Part shown: positions 31,945-42,875 of the stretch, piece by piece
Layout of the letters: each line of letters opens with the position of its first letter
Position numbering within the stretch: position 1 is the stretch's first letter
Origin: Medicago truncatula
Taxonomy: Eukaryota > Streptophyta > Magnoliopsida > Fabales > Fabaceae
DNA length: 64,000 nt
Direction of reading: 5' to 3'
Assembly: GCF_003473485.1 (NCBI RefSeq)
Contig: NC_053042.1
Location: 49,129,762 to 49,193,761 of the forward strand
Notes under the pieces: generated by a model
What the model saw: only the letters and a program-made list of their open reading frames with translations
Database searches by the model: none
Told to the model about the DNA's origin: nothing
Made by a program: the position numbers and the translations under genes

Positions 31945-32542
31945 TGTTTTTTTTTTTGTTACAAAGCTAAAAACAAAATAGAAAAAAAAAAACAAACAAA
32001 AGGAAAGAGGCTAGCGCCTCATAAAAAGGACTCCTAATTCATCCGTCCTAAGCAGAGGCAGTAGGTCCTCTCGAGGAGAAGAGTGGAGAGTCAATTCAAC
32101 ATCATTCGATGCTCCATGTTTAGCCATAAAGTTCGCATGCTGATTTCCCTCTCTGAGTGAGTGATGAATGTTTAAATTACGAGAAACCATGATGTCTTTG
32201 ATGTTTTGTATGAGAACATAATAAACATGAAAATGATTTAAATCATCTTTGATGAAGTTGACTGCAAGAAGGGAATCTGAATAGCACGCCAATTCCTCAC
32301 AATTGAAGCTGATCGCCAACCTTAACCCTTGATAAAGAGTTGTGAGCTCTGCAAACAGAATGTCCTGTGAATGACTGATGTAGCCTGAATAACCTGTTAC
32401 GTATGTTCCTGTGTTGTCACGAAAGACACCTCCAAAACCTGCGTGAATGGAAACATCGAGACAGCTGCCATCAACATTCAAAATAGTGCACTGACAGTTG
32501 TTATTGTTCCAGCGAATCAGCCTAGGTGAAGTTCCAGCAGAT
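31945..32542 (-). mobile_element. 5'-truncated LINE with open RNase H-domain frame
   Basis: The minus-strand frame, open from the truncation point to the stop at 32011, reads RLIRWNNNN, NVDGSCLDVSIHAGFGGVFR, SQDILFAELTTLYQGLRLAI, CYSDSLLAVNFI, then HHSLREGNQHANFMAKHGAS. This is the RNase H-like RVT_3 domain found at the C-terminus of plant LINE ORF2: D of NVDGS, E of AEL, D of SDS, and H/D-type HxxREGNxxA. An A-rich tail follows on that strand. The direct repeat CGTCAAAAACT (31934-31944 and 32543-32553) is the target duplication. It lacks a real start and is a dead insertion, but has no internal stop. Confidence 0.85.
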
Positions 32543-32814
32543 CGTCAAAAACTAGTTTGACACAGAAGGTGAGTTCTCATTTTTTAACTAAATTTTTCTT
32601 TCATATACAAGAGTTGGAGATCGAACAAGTGGATTTTAGTTTAGTCCATTGAAAAGTTTTTTTTTTTTGTGTCAAAAAGAAATTCATTTATAAATTTTTT
32701 TAAAATACAGATGAAATGACAATAACCACTATAAACAAACACATAAAGAGTTTTTTTTTTTTTTGTTTTTGTTTTTGTATACAGATGAAATGATAATAAC
32801 CACTATAAACTAAC

Positions 32815-33674
32815 GAGGACATATACTATGAGAATGCCTTTTTTTTTTAGTCAAGTAGCCTAGTGGCTAGAGCTCACACAATTAAATTGTGGAGAAGTGG
32901 AGTGTCCGGGGTTCCAATCCCGGCCCCTGTATATAAAATGCAATATCCCTACCAACTGAACTAAGCTCACGGAGATGAGAATGTCATTTTTATATGAGAA
33001 TGAATAAGAGCCATCAAATTAAAAAGGAATTGTTCAGATTAAAAGATTCCTAAAGTGAGTCATTTGTCATTGATATCATTATATAATTGTATCGTGTCAT
33101 TAGTATTCCTTTTTTGAACACTACTAAAATAGAATTTTGATTTTCTCTTTTATTTTGTAACAAAAAAATTGAATTTTGAATTCCTCATGGATCAAGCTTC
33201 CTAGAACATTTGCTCAGAAGAAGAAAAAAACGCTTCTTAGAACATTTTTTTTTTTACGAAAAAGATATCTTCTAAGAAGGAAAAATAAAAGATCCAAAAT
33301 ATGGGAACAAAAAGACAACAATTTAGAAGAAAAAATTGAAATCAAAGGGATGAATATGTATTTTTATGGTGTGATAAGATCCAAATTCGGAAGGAAACCA
33401 GTGAAATATTAATCTGTTGAAATGGAAATTAGAAATTTTTCAATGGAGAGAGATGAAGATCATGGAGAGAGACGTTGACTAGTAATAAATGAATAATAGT
33501 GACACCCTTTTAAAAAGGTATAATATTGATGCAATAAAAATAATATAATGATATCAATGACAAATGACTCATTTTATAAATGTTTTAATCTCAACCATTT
33601 CTTTTTAATTTGATGGCTCTTATTCATTCTCATCGTTCTCATATAAAAATGACATTCTCATAGCATATGACCTC
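32815..33674. mobile_element. MULE-like TIR element (about 860 bp) carrying a nested SINE
   Basis: Inverted ends of about 170 bp begin GAGGACATATACTATGAGAA at the left and end TTCTCATAGCATATGACCTC at the right. The direct repeat ATAAACTAAC flanks it (32805-32814, 33675-33684). The tandem neighbour at 32708-32757 shows the same site unoccupied. The interior has only short frames. The ends are related to those of the 44023-44979 element. Confidence 0.9.
32839..32974 (-). mobile_element. tRNA-derived SINE nested in the MULE-like left arm
   Basis: On the minus strand: A-box GAGCTTAGTTCAGTTGGTAG, B-box-like GGGATTGGAACCCCGG, later CCACTAGGCTACTTGACT and an A run. Flanked by ATGAGAATG on both sides (32828-32836, 32975-32983), which restores a continuous TIR when removed. 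Confidence 0.85.
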
Positions 33675-33956
33675 ATAAACTAACACATAAAAGAGTTTTT
33701 TTGTGTGGATAATTTTTTTTGTGATTTTTATTCGTATAAAATTTGATGCCACGTGATTTTTGTCCTAAGCATTCATTTTTGGACATTAAATTATTAGAAT
33801 TTAATTTTTTGAAGGATATTATTAGAATTTAATTTAAAAATCAAAGAAGATATTTAGGAGCCAAATGCAAACATAACACCATTAAACATTCTTAAAAAAA
33901 AAAACATTAAACATGTCCATGAATCAAAAATAGTGATTTTATAAAACTATAAAAAA

Positions 33957-34090
33957 GTGCCTGCGAGATTAGCTTAATAGGTGGAGACATCACATAATAT
34001 ATGCAGGGATCGAGGTTCGAACCTCATACACCTCACTTCTCTACATTTAAAATGTGTAAGTCCCAACTACTATAATACTTGACAAAAAAA
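33957..34090 (+). mobile_element. tRNA-derived SINE
   Basis: A-box-like GATTAGCTTAATAGGTGG, B-box GAGGTTCGAACCTC, a 3' region ending ATAATACTTGACAAAAAAA. Approximate flanks ACTATAAAAAA and ATTATAAAAAA resemble a target duplication. Confidence 0.7.
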
Positions 34091-34928
34091 ATTATAAAAA
34101 ATAAAAAATTATCTGTCAAAAACAAAAAACTATAAAAAAAAAATTAGGTGACTAACATCAAAATTTGGTCATTTTTATGGACCAAACATATGCATTAGGT
34201 GTACTTTTTTACCTATACCAAAAATATATTTATTCACATTAGAATCCATTTGGTTTCACCTTTAAACGAAGTGATAAATACTACCTAAAAATTTAAACAA
34301 TTTTAGGATGAAAATATTCCATCTAATAATATCAATATTGTTAATTGAACTAAACATTATATACCAAATAAACGAACCTTTCATGAAGTCCATAGGGGTA
34401 ACCTCTCAAATGACAAATTATCCATCTAATTTGTATTGATCTTATTCAATCATTACAGTGAACTCACATCCATATATCACAAAATATCCAACTAATTTGT
34501 AAAGATCTGAGTGGAGCCATTCAAACATCTTAACATTAACCGTGTGTAGTTTGTATTGATAGGGTAGAAGACTTTACTCTCAACATATTTTTTCAAATAT
34601 GGGAATCTAACTATAAAAATATTTGCTGGTTTTTTATATTCTAAGGTGATACAATTTTGTTTTCTTTAGGTAGGAAAAGGTAACAAGATAATAATAAGGT
34701 GAAAAAGAAAGAAGTGAGAAATGAGAAGATATTTCAAATGGCACGTAACCTGCCATTACCACATCAAACATTTGTCCTATGTGTGCTTTTGAATTGCATC
34801 ATGCTGGCCAGAAAATTGCATTTTAAAGTGTCTGTCTTTTGGATGTAATGTAACACACACGGATACAACCACAACTTCTCAACTTCATCCTCATCTTCCT
34901 TGTTTTCATACCATTTTTCCCTGTGACA
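34091..34928. other. Upstream region of the HMA-like gene
   Basis: AT-rich with no repeat boundary seen. The last 100 bp before the ATG hold a pyrimidine-rich leader (CAACTTCTCAACTTCATCC region) that is probably the 5' UTR. Confidence 0.5.
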
Positions 34929-35699
34929 ATGGCTCAGGTATGGATTCTCTCATTTGGGTTTCTACAGAACATTTTTTTGTTATTGTTAATACTCCATGTG
35001 CACATACGTTCAATTCACAAACTCTAGCTCAATTATTATTAATTAAAGTGAGAAAAAAACTAGGAAATAGATAAATCATTATTAATTAAAGTGACACTAA
35101 CCACTATTTTAAATTGTTTTTGAGGGAATTTGGAATCTATTTCATGAGGTTATAAGGTCAAATTCTAGCTGAATTAACACCTCATGTACTGTTTGGTTAT
35201 AGTTATATGAAAGATTCGATTTAGAATTTTGTTTACCACTTTTTCTATCCTCTTATGTTTGTCTCAATATGATGTCCCTCACTGGATCCATAGCAAAAGG
35301 TGGTGTTAAAGGTTCTTACTATGACAGATGACAAAACAAAAAAGAAAGCAATTGAAGCAGTTGCTGATATCTATGGTGAGAATTTATAATTTCATTTTCA
35401 TTTGCTCCAATTTACCAGAAAACTAAATTTCTGCCCTAGATACACATTAATGGAATAAATTCATCTGTGTAACTGTTGGTAATTTTATAACAGGAGTTGA
35501 TTCAATCGCTACAGATGTGAACGAACAGAAGTTAACAGTTATTGGCGAAATGGATACAGTGGCAGTAGTGAAGAAGCTGAAGAAAGTAGGGAAGGTAGAT
35601 ATAATATCAGTTGGACCTGCGAAAGAAGAGAAGAAAGAAGAAAATAAAGATGAAAAGAAGGAAGAGAAAAAAGAGGAGAAACAGGAGGAGAAAAAATAA
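34929..35699 (+). CDS. HMA-domain (HIPP/ATFP-like) small protein without metal-binding cysteines
   Basis: Three exons deduced: 34929-34937, 35294-35375 and 35494-35699. All junctions are GT-AG, total 297 nt, 98 residues. The product starts MAQQKVVLKVLTMTDDKTKK, followed by AIEAVADIYGVDSIATD, QKLTVIGEMDTVAVVKKLKK, VGKVDIISVGPAKEE. This is the beta-alpha-beta-beta-alpha-beta HMA fold. The loop that normally holds the CxxC metal site reads MTDD, so metal binding by that site is not expected. The C-terminus is a Lys/Glu-rich tail with no CaaX prenylation box, unlike canonical HIPPs. Such variants are common in plants and some serve as pathogen-effector targets (family knowledge). The three-codon first exon is typical of this family. 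Confidence 0.85.
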
Positions 35700-37996
35700 A
35701 GACAATACACATCAAAGCTGAGAAGTTATCTTCATCATAACATGAAATTCATTTCATTGATGAGAAACTATGCTGAGCTCAAACAAAAATTCATTAAGGT
35801 GTAAATGACTTCTATACCGATGATATCTATGACTTTGGTTCATGATTGTAAAATGTCACAAAAATGGGTAAAAGGCAAAAAGATTTGGCATCCCTACTAA
35901 GATTCATTTTCTATAAACTAATGGAACCAAAGTACATAAAGGGTTTTCAAATAACATGATTGCTTGATGCCCAAATAACTTTCACTAATCATTCTGTTCA
36001 AATCATTTGGTTAGGTATGGAGGTAAATGATGTGCAACAAATACAACGACATGGAAAATGCTGTTAAAGTTAAATATTATGACGCTCTAATGAAAACCAT
36101 GTACTTAGTTTCAGAATTTCAATTTCAACTGTTAGGAAAAAGTCAATTCAAATAAAAATAAGCTTATGATTAAATAGTGAGAACGCAAAAATAGTGTCCA
36201 TGGTTGGAGACTAGTGATACAACTATATGCAAAGATTGATAAATATTGTAGGATGAAAGCAAAAGCCAAGAGAAGCATAAGACAAAAAAGAAAGGAGATA
36301 ATTATGATCAATTCATATGAAAAATAGAGGCCCTTGCTCTGTGACTGTAAATTCTTGCATCGTAGGTAACTGGGTTTAAAGATTTAACCATCATTAATCA
36401 CCTAAATGTCTTCATAATGCTGAAATTTCATAAAAAACGAACTTCGGCATGACTATGGGGAATAATGTTAAATTACCCTGAACGTGAAATCAACATATAA
36501 TGGTTCCGGCTCCCTTTTTCAACACAGTCGCACTTTGACATTCAAATGAATTTGATTATTTCAGTTTGTGAACGAAATTCTCTTCTGCATTATTGGCATC
36601 AGCTCCTTCCAATCTTGATACACATGGTGCTATGATGAATGTGAATCTGAAGAATGCTGATACTGAAATGGAATGATTCTGGCATAAAAACAATACCAAT
36701 TACTAGAATCAATGAGATTCGATGACACACTGAAGCAAATTACACAAACACTTAATCCCCAAATCTTGGATGATGAGGACTCTGAAATCTGAATTGTGAG
36801 TACCATAAGCAGAAAATTGAAGTACCTCCACCAGTATAAAGCTTACTATCCTGCTAATAGTTGCAAGAATAAGAACAATTTTCAGTGCATTTTCAAAAGT
36901 AAATCTAATAGTTGTTAAAAAAAAATAGAGCCTTGTGGGAGTGAATTAAAAAATCTTTACCTAAGATTTGGCAGCATTGATTATCTCCATATTGGCCAGC
37001 TCCTGTTATAACCTGTTCACAAATAATGTAATACCAACATAATGAATGAATAAACCACCACTGTATAATTTGGACTTAGCATAGCATCCTAACTATTTGG
37101 ACTTTCTGTCTTTTTTTAAGAAAAAAATGGTATGCAGAGACATCACTGTAGAGAAAGGAATCCCAACTAGGCCGGCACCCTCATAACAGTAATGAATAAC
37201 ATACAAATGAAAATGATGCCCCTACAAATATCAACAAAGGGGCTGACCACAATAATTGAAATATATAATGAATAATGTAACATTAGTAAAACATAGGAAA
37301 CTAAAGATAATATACCAAACGGTAACAATAAATACTATTATACAGATAACGGTTTTCCCTCGACAGAACACTGTTGAGACTTTTACAGGTGCTAAAAAAT
37401 TTTCTTTAAACATACAAGAAGATGTTCAAATCAAATACACTATATAATTGGGGGAAAGGGAAGGCACGTGTATCATTTCCAAAAGCTAAGAAGAGCAACT
37501 AGTATATGAAATAATGGATGGACTGTCAAGTATATGGATTATCAATCCTTTATCCACTTACAAGTTATAAATGGTTACGGCAAAAGCCAAAGAATGAAAT
37601 TACACGACTAGAGTTAATCTAAATTACTTGACCCATAAACAAAATATTTTCTGTCAGAGGAACAAAAAGCTCACTTTACTTTATAAAAGTAAAGATGATT
37701 TCGGCACCCCAACAATAAGCTCTTTGCAATATGCAGGCACACATGAATTAAAAGAATCACAATTAAAATAATGAACTCAAATATTGATCATATGTTACAC
37801 AAAAATGGGCATACAGGATTACATTTTGGGTGCTCAGTGTAGAAAGAATTTTATATTATGGGTATTGGGGACAACATACTTCTTTTCTCCAGCATCTAAC
37901 CAGCCGAAGATGTAGCAGGTAATTGGCCTAAGTTAACCAAACCAAGAGTCAATGCTCCATGAGATAACATGTTCGATTTAAAAATCTTGTTTAAGA
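35700..37996. other. Intergenic stretch between the HMA-like and PPR genes
   Basis: No domain, repeat boundary or RNA gene recognised. The part nearest 37.9 kb is probably the 3' UTR of the PPR gene. A short Stowaway-free AT-rich sequence fills the remainder. Confidence 0.5.
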
Positions 37997-39502
37997 CTAC
38001 ATCTTATACCCTTTGAATCTTGAAAGTAAATGGGCATACTTCCCTGTCTCCGTCATTTGTTTTATCACCTCACGAGCATCAGCAACCCTTCCAGCATTCC
38101 GCAAACAACTCACTAAGGTAATATAGACAACAGAGTTTGGACTACAACCTTTCCTTTCCATTTCCTTGAACATTGAGCATGCTTCATCGAATTTCCCTGC
38201 CATGCATAATCCCCGAATCATGGAATTGTATGTAAAAACATTTGGGACTAGTTCCTTGGAAAGCATTTCTTCAAACATTTCCTGCGCTTTCTCAAGCTCA
38301 CGTGCCACTACATATCCGGTTATCATAACAGTATAAGCCACCACATCTGGCATGCACCCATTCTTTTTCATTTCATTGAAAAAATATTGGCAAGCATCCA
38401 ATTTCCCGGCTCTGCTGAATCCATCTATCAATGTGGTGAAATGAAGTACAGTAGGCTCTATACCTGTTTCTCTCATGTAATTCAAAAGTTTAAGAGCTTT
38501 AAATTGTTCCTTTTCTTTACCGAGATCCTCTTTATCGAGATCCCCTTTACCGATATCCCCTTTACTGATAGCATGAAGAAGAATGTTGTAGGTATGAAAA
38601 TCTGGAGAAAATCCATTTCTATCCATCTCACCAAGCAGTGTGAGGACCTGATCCACCTTTCCAAGTCTGTACTTGGCATAAATGACAATATTATAAGTTA
38701 AAATATCTGATGAAAAACCACCATCAAGCAACATCTGTTCATAAACCCACTCAATCAATTTGTACTGATTTAGCACGAGAAAACTGTGTAGAATTGCGTT
38801 ATAGGAATGCTTAAAAGGCCTATAGTTAAAGGACTTCGATTTTATGAACCTCTCCACCAATGTCTTAGCCAAGCCCGCCTCGCCACAAGTACGAATCAAA
38901 ATATTGAAAGTACGAGCAGTAGCCTTATAACCTTTCCCAATCATCTCATCGACCAACCTCCACAACGCCTTAAACTCTTTGCACTCAGCATATATGTTCA
39001 TAATCAAGTGATAGGCATTCGCTGTGTGCCGATAATCCTCCTGCTGACCACACCACACAAAAAACTTATAAGCCAGCTTTGCACACCTGGTCTTATTCTC
39101 ACTATTTATATTCTTCAAAATTCCAAAGAGAACCTCTCTAACAAGAATACCCGAAGGTCTTATACCCAACTCCTCTAAAACCAACCTAGCATCTAAACCA
39201 GGACCATCTTGTCTAAGAACCTCAAGAGCCCTCTTAGCATCTAACTTCACACTTTCAATGAACCCTTGTCTAAGCGAAAATGGATTTTGATCAAAATTCG
39301 AATCCTCATTCAAATGAAACCCTTTGTCCAAATTAGAATCAAAATCAGAAACTATTTTCTTCAAAGGCTCCTCAATACATTCAAACCCATTATTATTACT
39401 ACCAGCAAACGTATCCTTACACAATCTCCGTGAAATAACAAAACAATGAAAAAATTTGTGGACGACCCTTTTCCTTAAACCTAAAAGGGCTATTGAATTC
39501 AT
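37997..39502 (-). CDS. Pentatricopeptide repeat (PPR) protein, P class, probably mitochondrial
   Basis: Single exon, 501 residues, ATG at 39502. The N-terminus (MNSIALLGLRKRVVHKFFHC, then ISRRLC) is basic and amphipathic, as in mitochondrial presequences. From about residue 165, eight to nine 35-residue PPR motifs follow: TANAYHLIMNIYAECKEFKA, TARTFNILIRTCGEAGLAKT, SDILTYNIVIYAKYRLGKVD, PDFHTYNILLHAIS, EPTVLHFTTLIDGFSRAGKL, PDVVAYTVMITGYV, PNVFTYNSMIRGLCMAGKFD, PNSVVYITLVSCLRNAGRV. No E or DYW extension is present, so an RNA-binding P-class factor for organelle transcripts is expected. It resembles the At1g55630/At3g60050 group from memory. The seventh-motif region contains an unusual in-frame minisatellite insertion at 38514-38573. 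Confidence 0.92.
   Translation of the reverse strand: MNSIALLGLRKRVVHKFFHCFVISRRLCKDTFAGSNNNGFECIEEPLKKIVSDFDSNLDKGFHLNEDSNFDQNPFSLRQGFIESVKLDAKRALEVLRQDGPGLDARLVLEELGIRPSGILVREVLFGILKNINSENKTRCAKLAYKFFVWCGQQEDYRHTANAYHLIMNIYAECKEFKALWRLVDEMIGKGYKATARTFNILIRTCGEAGLAKTLVERFIKSKSFNYRPFKHSYNAILHSFLVLNQYKLIEWVYEQMLLDGGFSSDILTYNIVIYAKYRLGKVDQVLTLLGEMDRNGFSPDFHTYNILLHAISKGDIGKGDLDKEDLGKEKEQFKALKLLNYMRETGIEPTVLHFTTLIDGFSRAGKLDACQYFFNEMKKNGCMPDVVAYTVMITGYVVARELEKAQEMFEEMLSKELVPNVFTYNSMIRGLCMAGKFDEACSMFKEMERKGCSPNSVVYITLVSCLRNAGRVADAREVIKQMTETGKYAHLLSRFKGYKM
38514..38573 (-). repeat. 15-bp in-frame minisatellite inside the PPR gene
   Basis: Four near-identical 15-bp units (CTTTACCGAGATCCC type on the plus strand) encode the stretch SKGDIGKGDLDKEDLGKEKE. 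In related proteins the helix pair would continue without it. The frame is kept because the unit is a multiple of three. Confidence 0.85.
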
Positions 39503-40167
39503 GGTTAGAATTCCAACCCATCATCTCTGCAACTCAGAAACGCTCAACAACAACAAACATGATTTTTCCAATATAACAACGAAGTTTCGTTGCAATGGAA
39601 GCTTCCAGAAATTCTTTAAGCTAAAAAATTTATGGATATCCATCGAATTGAAAACATGCGGGTTGTTGAAATTGAAGAACAGTGAAAAAACGTGAAAGGG
39701 GCGATATAGCGTACCGTGTACGATGATGTTGTGAGGTGTCGATAGAAACAACGTTGTTGGTGACGATAAATGGTGTCATATGAAGATGCAATACATTGTA
39801 GCAGTGTTTGATTTAGAGTTAGTGAAAAGAGAAAACCCTGTAAAACCCTACTGAGGAAGAAGAAGATGAATTACTCGTGAGGCGCAACGCACCGTTTTGG
39901 TTAAATGTAAAAATTATTATTTTATATTTTAAGATTTTGTTTTTGTTACTTACTATATTTTAAGAATTTGTATACTACATTTTTAAGGTTTTTTTTGTTG
40001 AGTAAAACTCTATTTTTAGGGTTTTTTTTTTTTTTTTTTTTACAAATCTCTATTATTTAAAGTTGGAAACATATCATAAACCCCATTTAGACCCGAATTC
40101 ACTAAAACTCTTAATCAAAAACCAAATGCTCGTATGATTAAAAAAAAAAAAATCAAATGCTCGAATG
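39503..40167. other. 5' flank of the PPR gene and spacer
   Basis: Contains the probable 5' UTR/promoter of the minus-strand PPR gene (to about 39850), then homopolymer-rich AT sequence. No gene was seen. Confidence 0.5.
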
Positions 40168-41097
40168 TCACTTATTGAAAAATATGGATTGTATCTAGAG
40201 GAAGGTGGTGAATTGATTTCCCCTTATATTTCGAGGTGAAAAATATTGGTTAGTAATTATAAATAAATTATTTATTAAAAAGTCATTGTTTCGATTCAAA
40301 TGTATTAAAGCACACCCTTAAGAGCATTTGAGATGGTTAGGATTCTTTCCCAACTTAACTAAATATAGTTCGAATTCAGCTTCAGGATTGCAAGCGTTAA
40401 ATTTCAAGTGTGAGAATTTTGTCATCCATTATGGTCATGTCCAACTCGAGGATTTAAATGTGCGAGCTCCAGCCACTAGGCTACTAGACAAAAAAAAATA
40501 AACAATAAATGTATTAAATGCAATAAGTGGTCTCTCATTTGACCAATTAAAAAGAAAACACAGCGAGACAAGTGCAAGTTGCTTCTCTACCAAGTATCAA
40601 CCAACATTGTTGATTGAACGAATTTCATCCCTTCTCAAACTTGCAATAACCTTCGTCGAAATCATTCCCTTCTTTTGGTAATTTAAAGTAACATTTATCA
40701 ACAATGGTGCAAGGAGATTAATACTCAAGTTTGAGTAGAAGTGAGAGATTGATTTCATCTACACTTGTTGACCATAAAACTAGAGGAGAGAGAATTGGAC
40801 TAGAGTGAAATTATGAGTCACTTGAATCATTGGAATTCACAAATAAGATTTGGTGCAAGTCTTATGACTTACATTTGGTGTTTACGAATCATGACTCTCA
40901 AACAATATCCTTAAAGATACTCTTTTTAGTATTTCTCTAATTATAATTAGCATGTAACTTATTATATTATTCATATATTTTAGGAAGAGACAATTTAAAC
41001 AGAGTATGTTACATAGTATGATGAAAAGCTGAAACTACAAATCTTCAAGCACTATTCTACCATCCAAGACACAAGACCCATGGTATAATAATGTTGC
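40168..41097. repeat. PP2-B downstream flank with retroelement sequence, copy 1
   Basis: Collinear with 46459-47200: both start near TCACTT(A/G)TTG(A/G)AAA, then ATGGATTGTATCTAGAGG, and run into the PP2-B 3' end (AAATCTTCAAGCACTATTCT). In the second copy this flank abuts a copia PBS and gag fragment, so part of it is probably an LTR. A SINE tail lies at 40.48 kb in copy 1 only. Confidence 0.7.
40360..40499 (+). mobile_element. Decayed SINE with preserved tail
   Basis: The tail GCTCCAGCCACTAGGCTACT, AGACAAAAAAAAA matches the 3' part of the SINE at 32.84 kb on the other strand. The tRNA-like head is too decayed to score. Confidence 0.55.
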
Positions 41098-42875
41098 TTA
41101 ATTGTCTACCTTAGGCCTAACTTCTATTCCTTCAAGAAAGAAATTCCCCTTGGTCTCACCAGCCTTTATCTCGATAACACTCATCTGGACTTCTTCATTT
41201 TCAAGGCCTGAATTGAACTCTCCCATCTCAATCTCCAACCACCCATCACTTCTCACACCAGGACGCGGCAATCCTACTACTCTGTCAGCACGACCGTAAA
41301 ATCTTGCATGTCTGCTGTTCTGCCTGCGTTCGACATTTGGATCCAAACAGACAATTTTAGTACTACTATGGCCACCTTCGACACCGACAGATAAATCCAC
41401 AGGAAGGGTCTCAAACCCATAGCCATCAATCAATTTGAACACGAGATAAGCTGCATACTGAGTATTTGGAGACAAGGCAAGATTGTTAATCATCCCACGA
41501 ATTTCGAGCCACCACACAAGACGAAGATTAGCAACTTCGGGGAACCTGTCCAACACAAAAGTTGCAGAGATGAGAATACAATAATTGAGAAAAAGTTGAA
41601 AAGGATTCATAACATCACAAATGGAACATTTATACATGTGTACGTACGCAAACAATGCAAGCTCATCAACTAAAATTTGCAAGTTGAATCAAAGTTTCCA
41701 ACATCAAAAAGAGTAACCAAAAAACTTTGAAACAACTCAACTAATAAAAACATCAATTAGAGGGGGGGCATTGCCAACCTGGAATCAGGCATAGCAGTCC
41801 AGATCCAATAGCGGTCATCATCACCCCAAATAATGTGGAGAGATCTAGCAGCAAGCATGTAACACTTTTTTCCACTCTTTCTATCCAATTGAAAGCTCTG
41901 CATTTCAATATACCCAGAAGGCTTATGATTAGCATTCTGAACTAAGCATTTAAAAAATAACCATATATTTTACAACAATCAATTGAGCATTGTATGTAAC
42001 TGTAGAAAACATATGCATAGTAGCAGACTTTCTTCAGCGTATATATTTTACAATGCATAAACTGTTGAGATCTCAAAGATATTAGATGCCAATATGAATT
42101 AAGGACTTTTGTCATTTTACAATGCTCAACTAATATTGAGTCTTATCTTAATTATACTTATTTTACTTATATACGCATTTGCAGGACACAAACAAATAAA
42201 CAACATTGACAGCGGTAATTATTTTTAAAAAAAAAAATGGCATAATTGAATGTAATCAAAAGTGTCGGTGACAAAAGTCGGACACCAGACATGTTTTCAA
42301 TCATCATTCAGAAGTGTAAGCGCTAGGTAGATCTAATCTGATATCTTTACAAACCAAACCAACATGGTGGTTCAGTGGAACATCGGATCTACTGCACTAC
42401 CGTAATAATAATAATAAATGTACAAGATTATTATAAAACAAGTTATTTGCAAAACGATCAAGTAATTTATTGATACATGCAGAAGTGAATTCTGATGATC
42501 AATGTTCAGTGAATATCTTAAACCCTAACATGAAAGAACAATCAATTAAGTTTACGTACGATCAACGGCAATAAACCCTAAAATTTCAGACGATGATGAA
42601 ATATATGATGATACCTTTTTGGCATCGTCGATGATGATAGGTCGATCGGATAGGGTAAGATAGAGAGCCTTTTTGGAAGGAGCATTTGCTAGAGAAGGTG
42701 ACTGTGAGATGATAGAGTTGACATCGGAAGGAAGAAAGTGATTCCAGACGGCATCGGAATCGGCGGCAGAAAGGAAAGTCTTCGAAACGACGGAGAGTCT
42801 GCCGGCGTCAACAGGAGTCGTACGTGACAGTATGGAGGAAATGCAACCTTCTGCTAAATCTTCAAACCCTGTCAT
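41098..42875 (-). CDS. F-box protein PP2-B type (phloem protein 2-like lectin domain)
   Basis: Three exons on the minus strand: 42615-42875, 41779-41897 and 41098-41545, GT-AG junctions, 828 nt, 275 residues. Exon 1 holds the F-box (FEDLAEGCISSILSRTTPVD, then RLSVVSKTFLSAADSDAVW). Exons 2-3 hold the PP2 domain ([68 protein letters not shown]). The C-terminus is RPKVDN. F-box proteins link substrates to SCF ubiquitin ligases via SKP1; the PP2 part is a presumed carbohydrate-binding module (family knowledge). A broken paralogue lies at 47.25-50.46 kb. Splice junctions were set by eye and agree between both copies. Confidence 0.9.

Noticed and set aside
33176-33412. A 78-codon frame in the MULE-like element
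   Set aside because: Lys/Arg-rich translation of AT-rich DNA with no conserved motif.
32839-34090. Possible functional tRNA genes at 32.9 and 34.0 kb
   Set aside because: A- and B-boxes are present, but the cloverleaf stems do not close and A-rich tails with target duplications follow, so these are SINEs.
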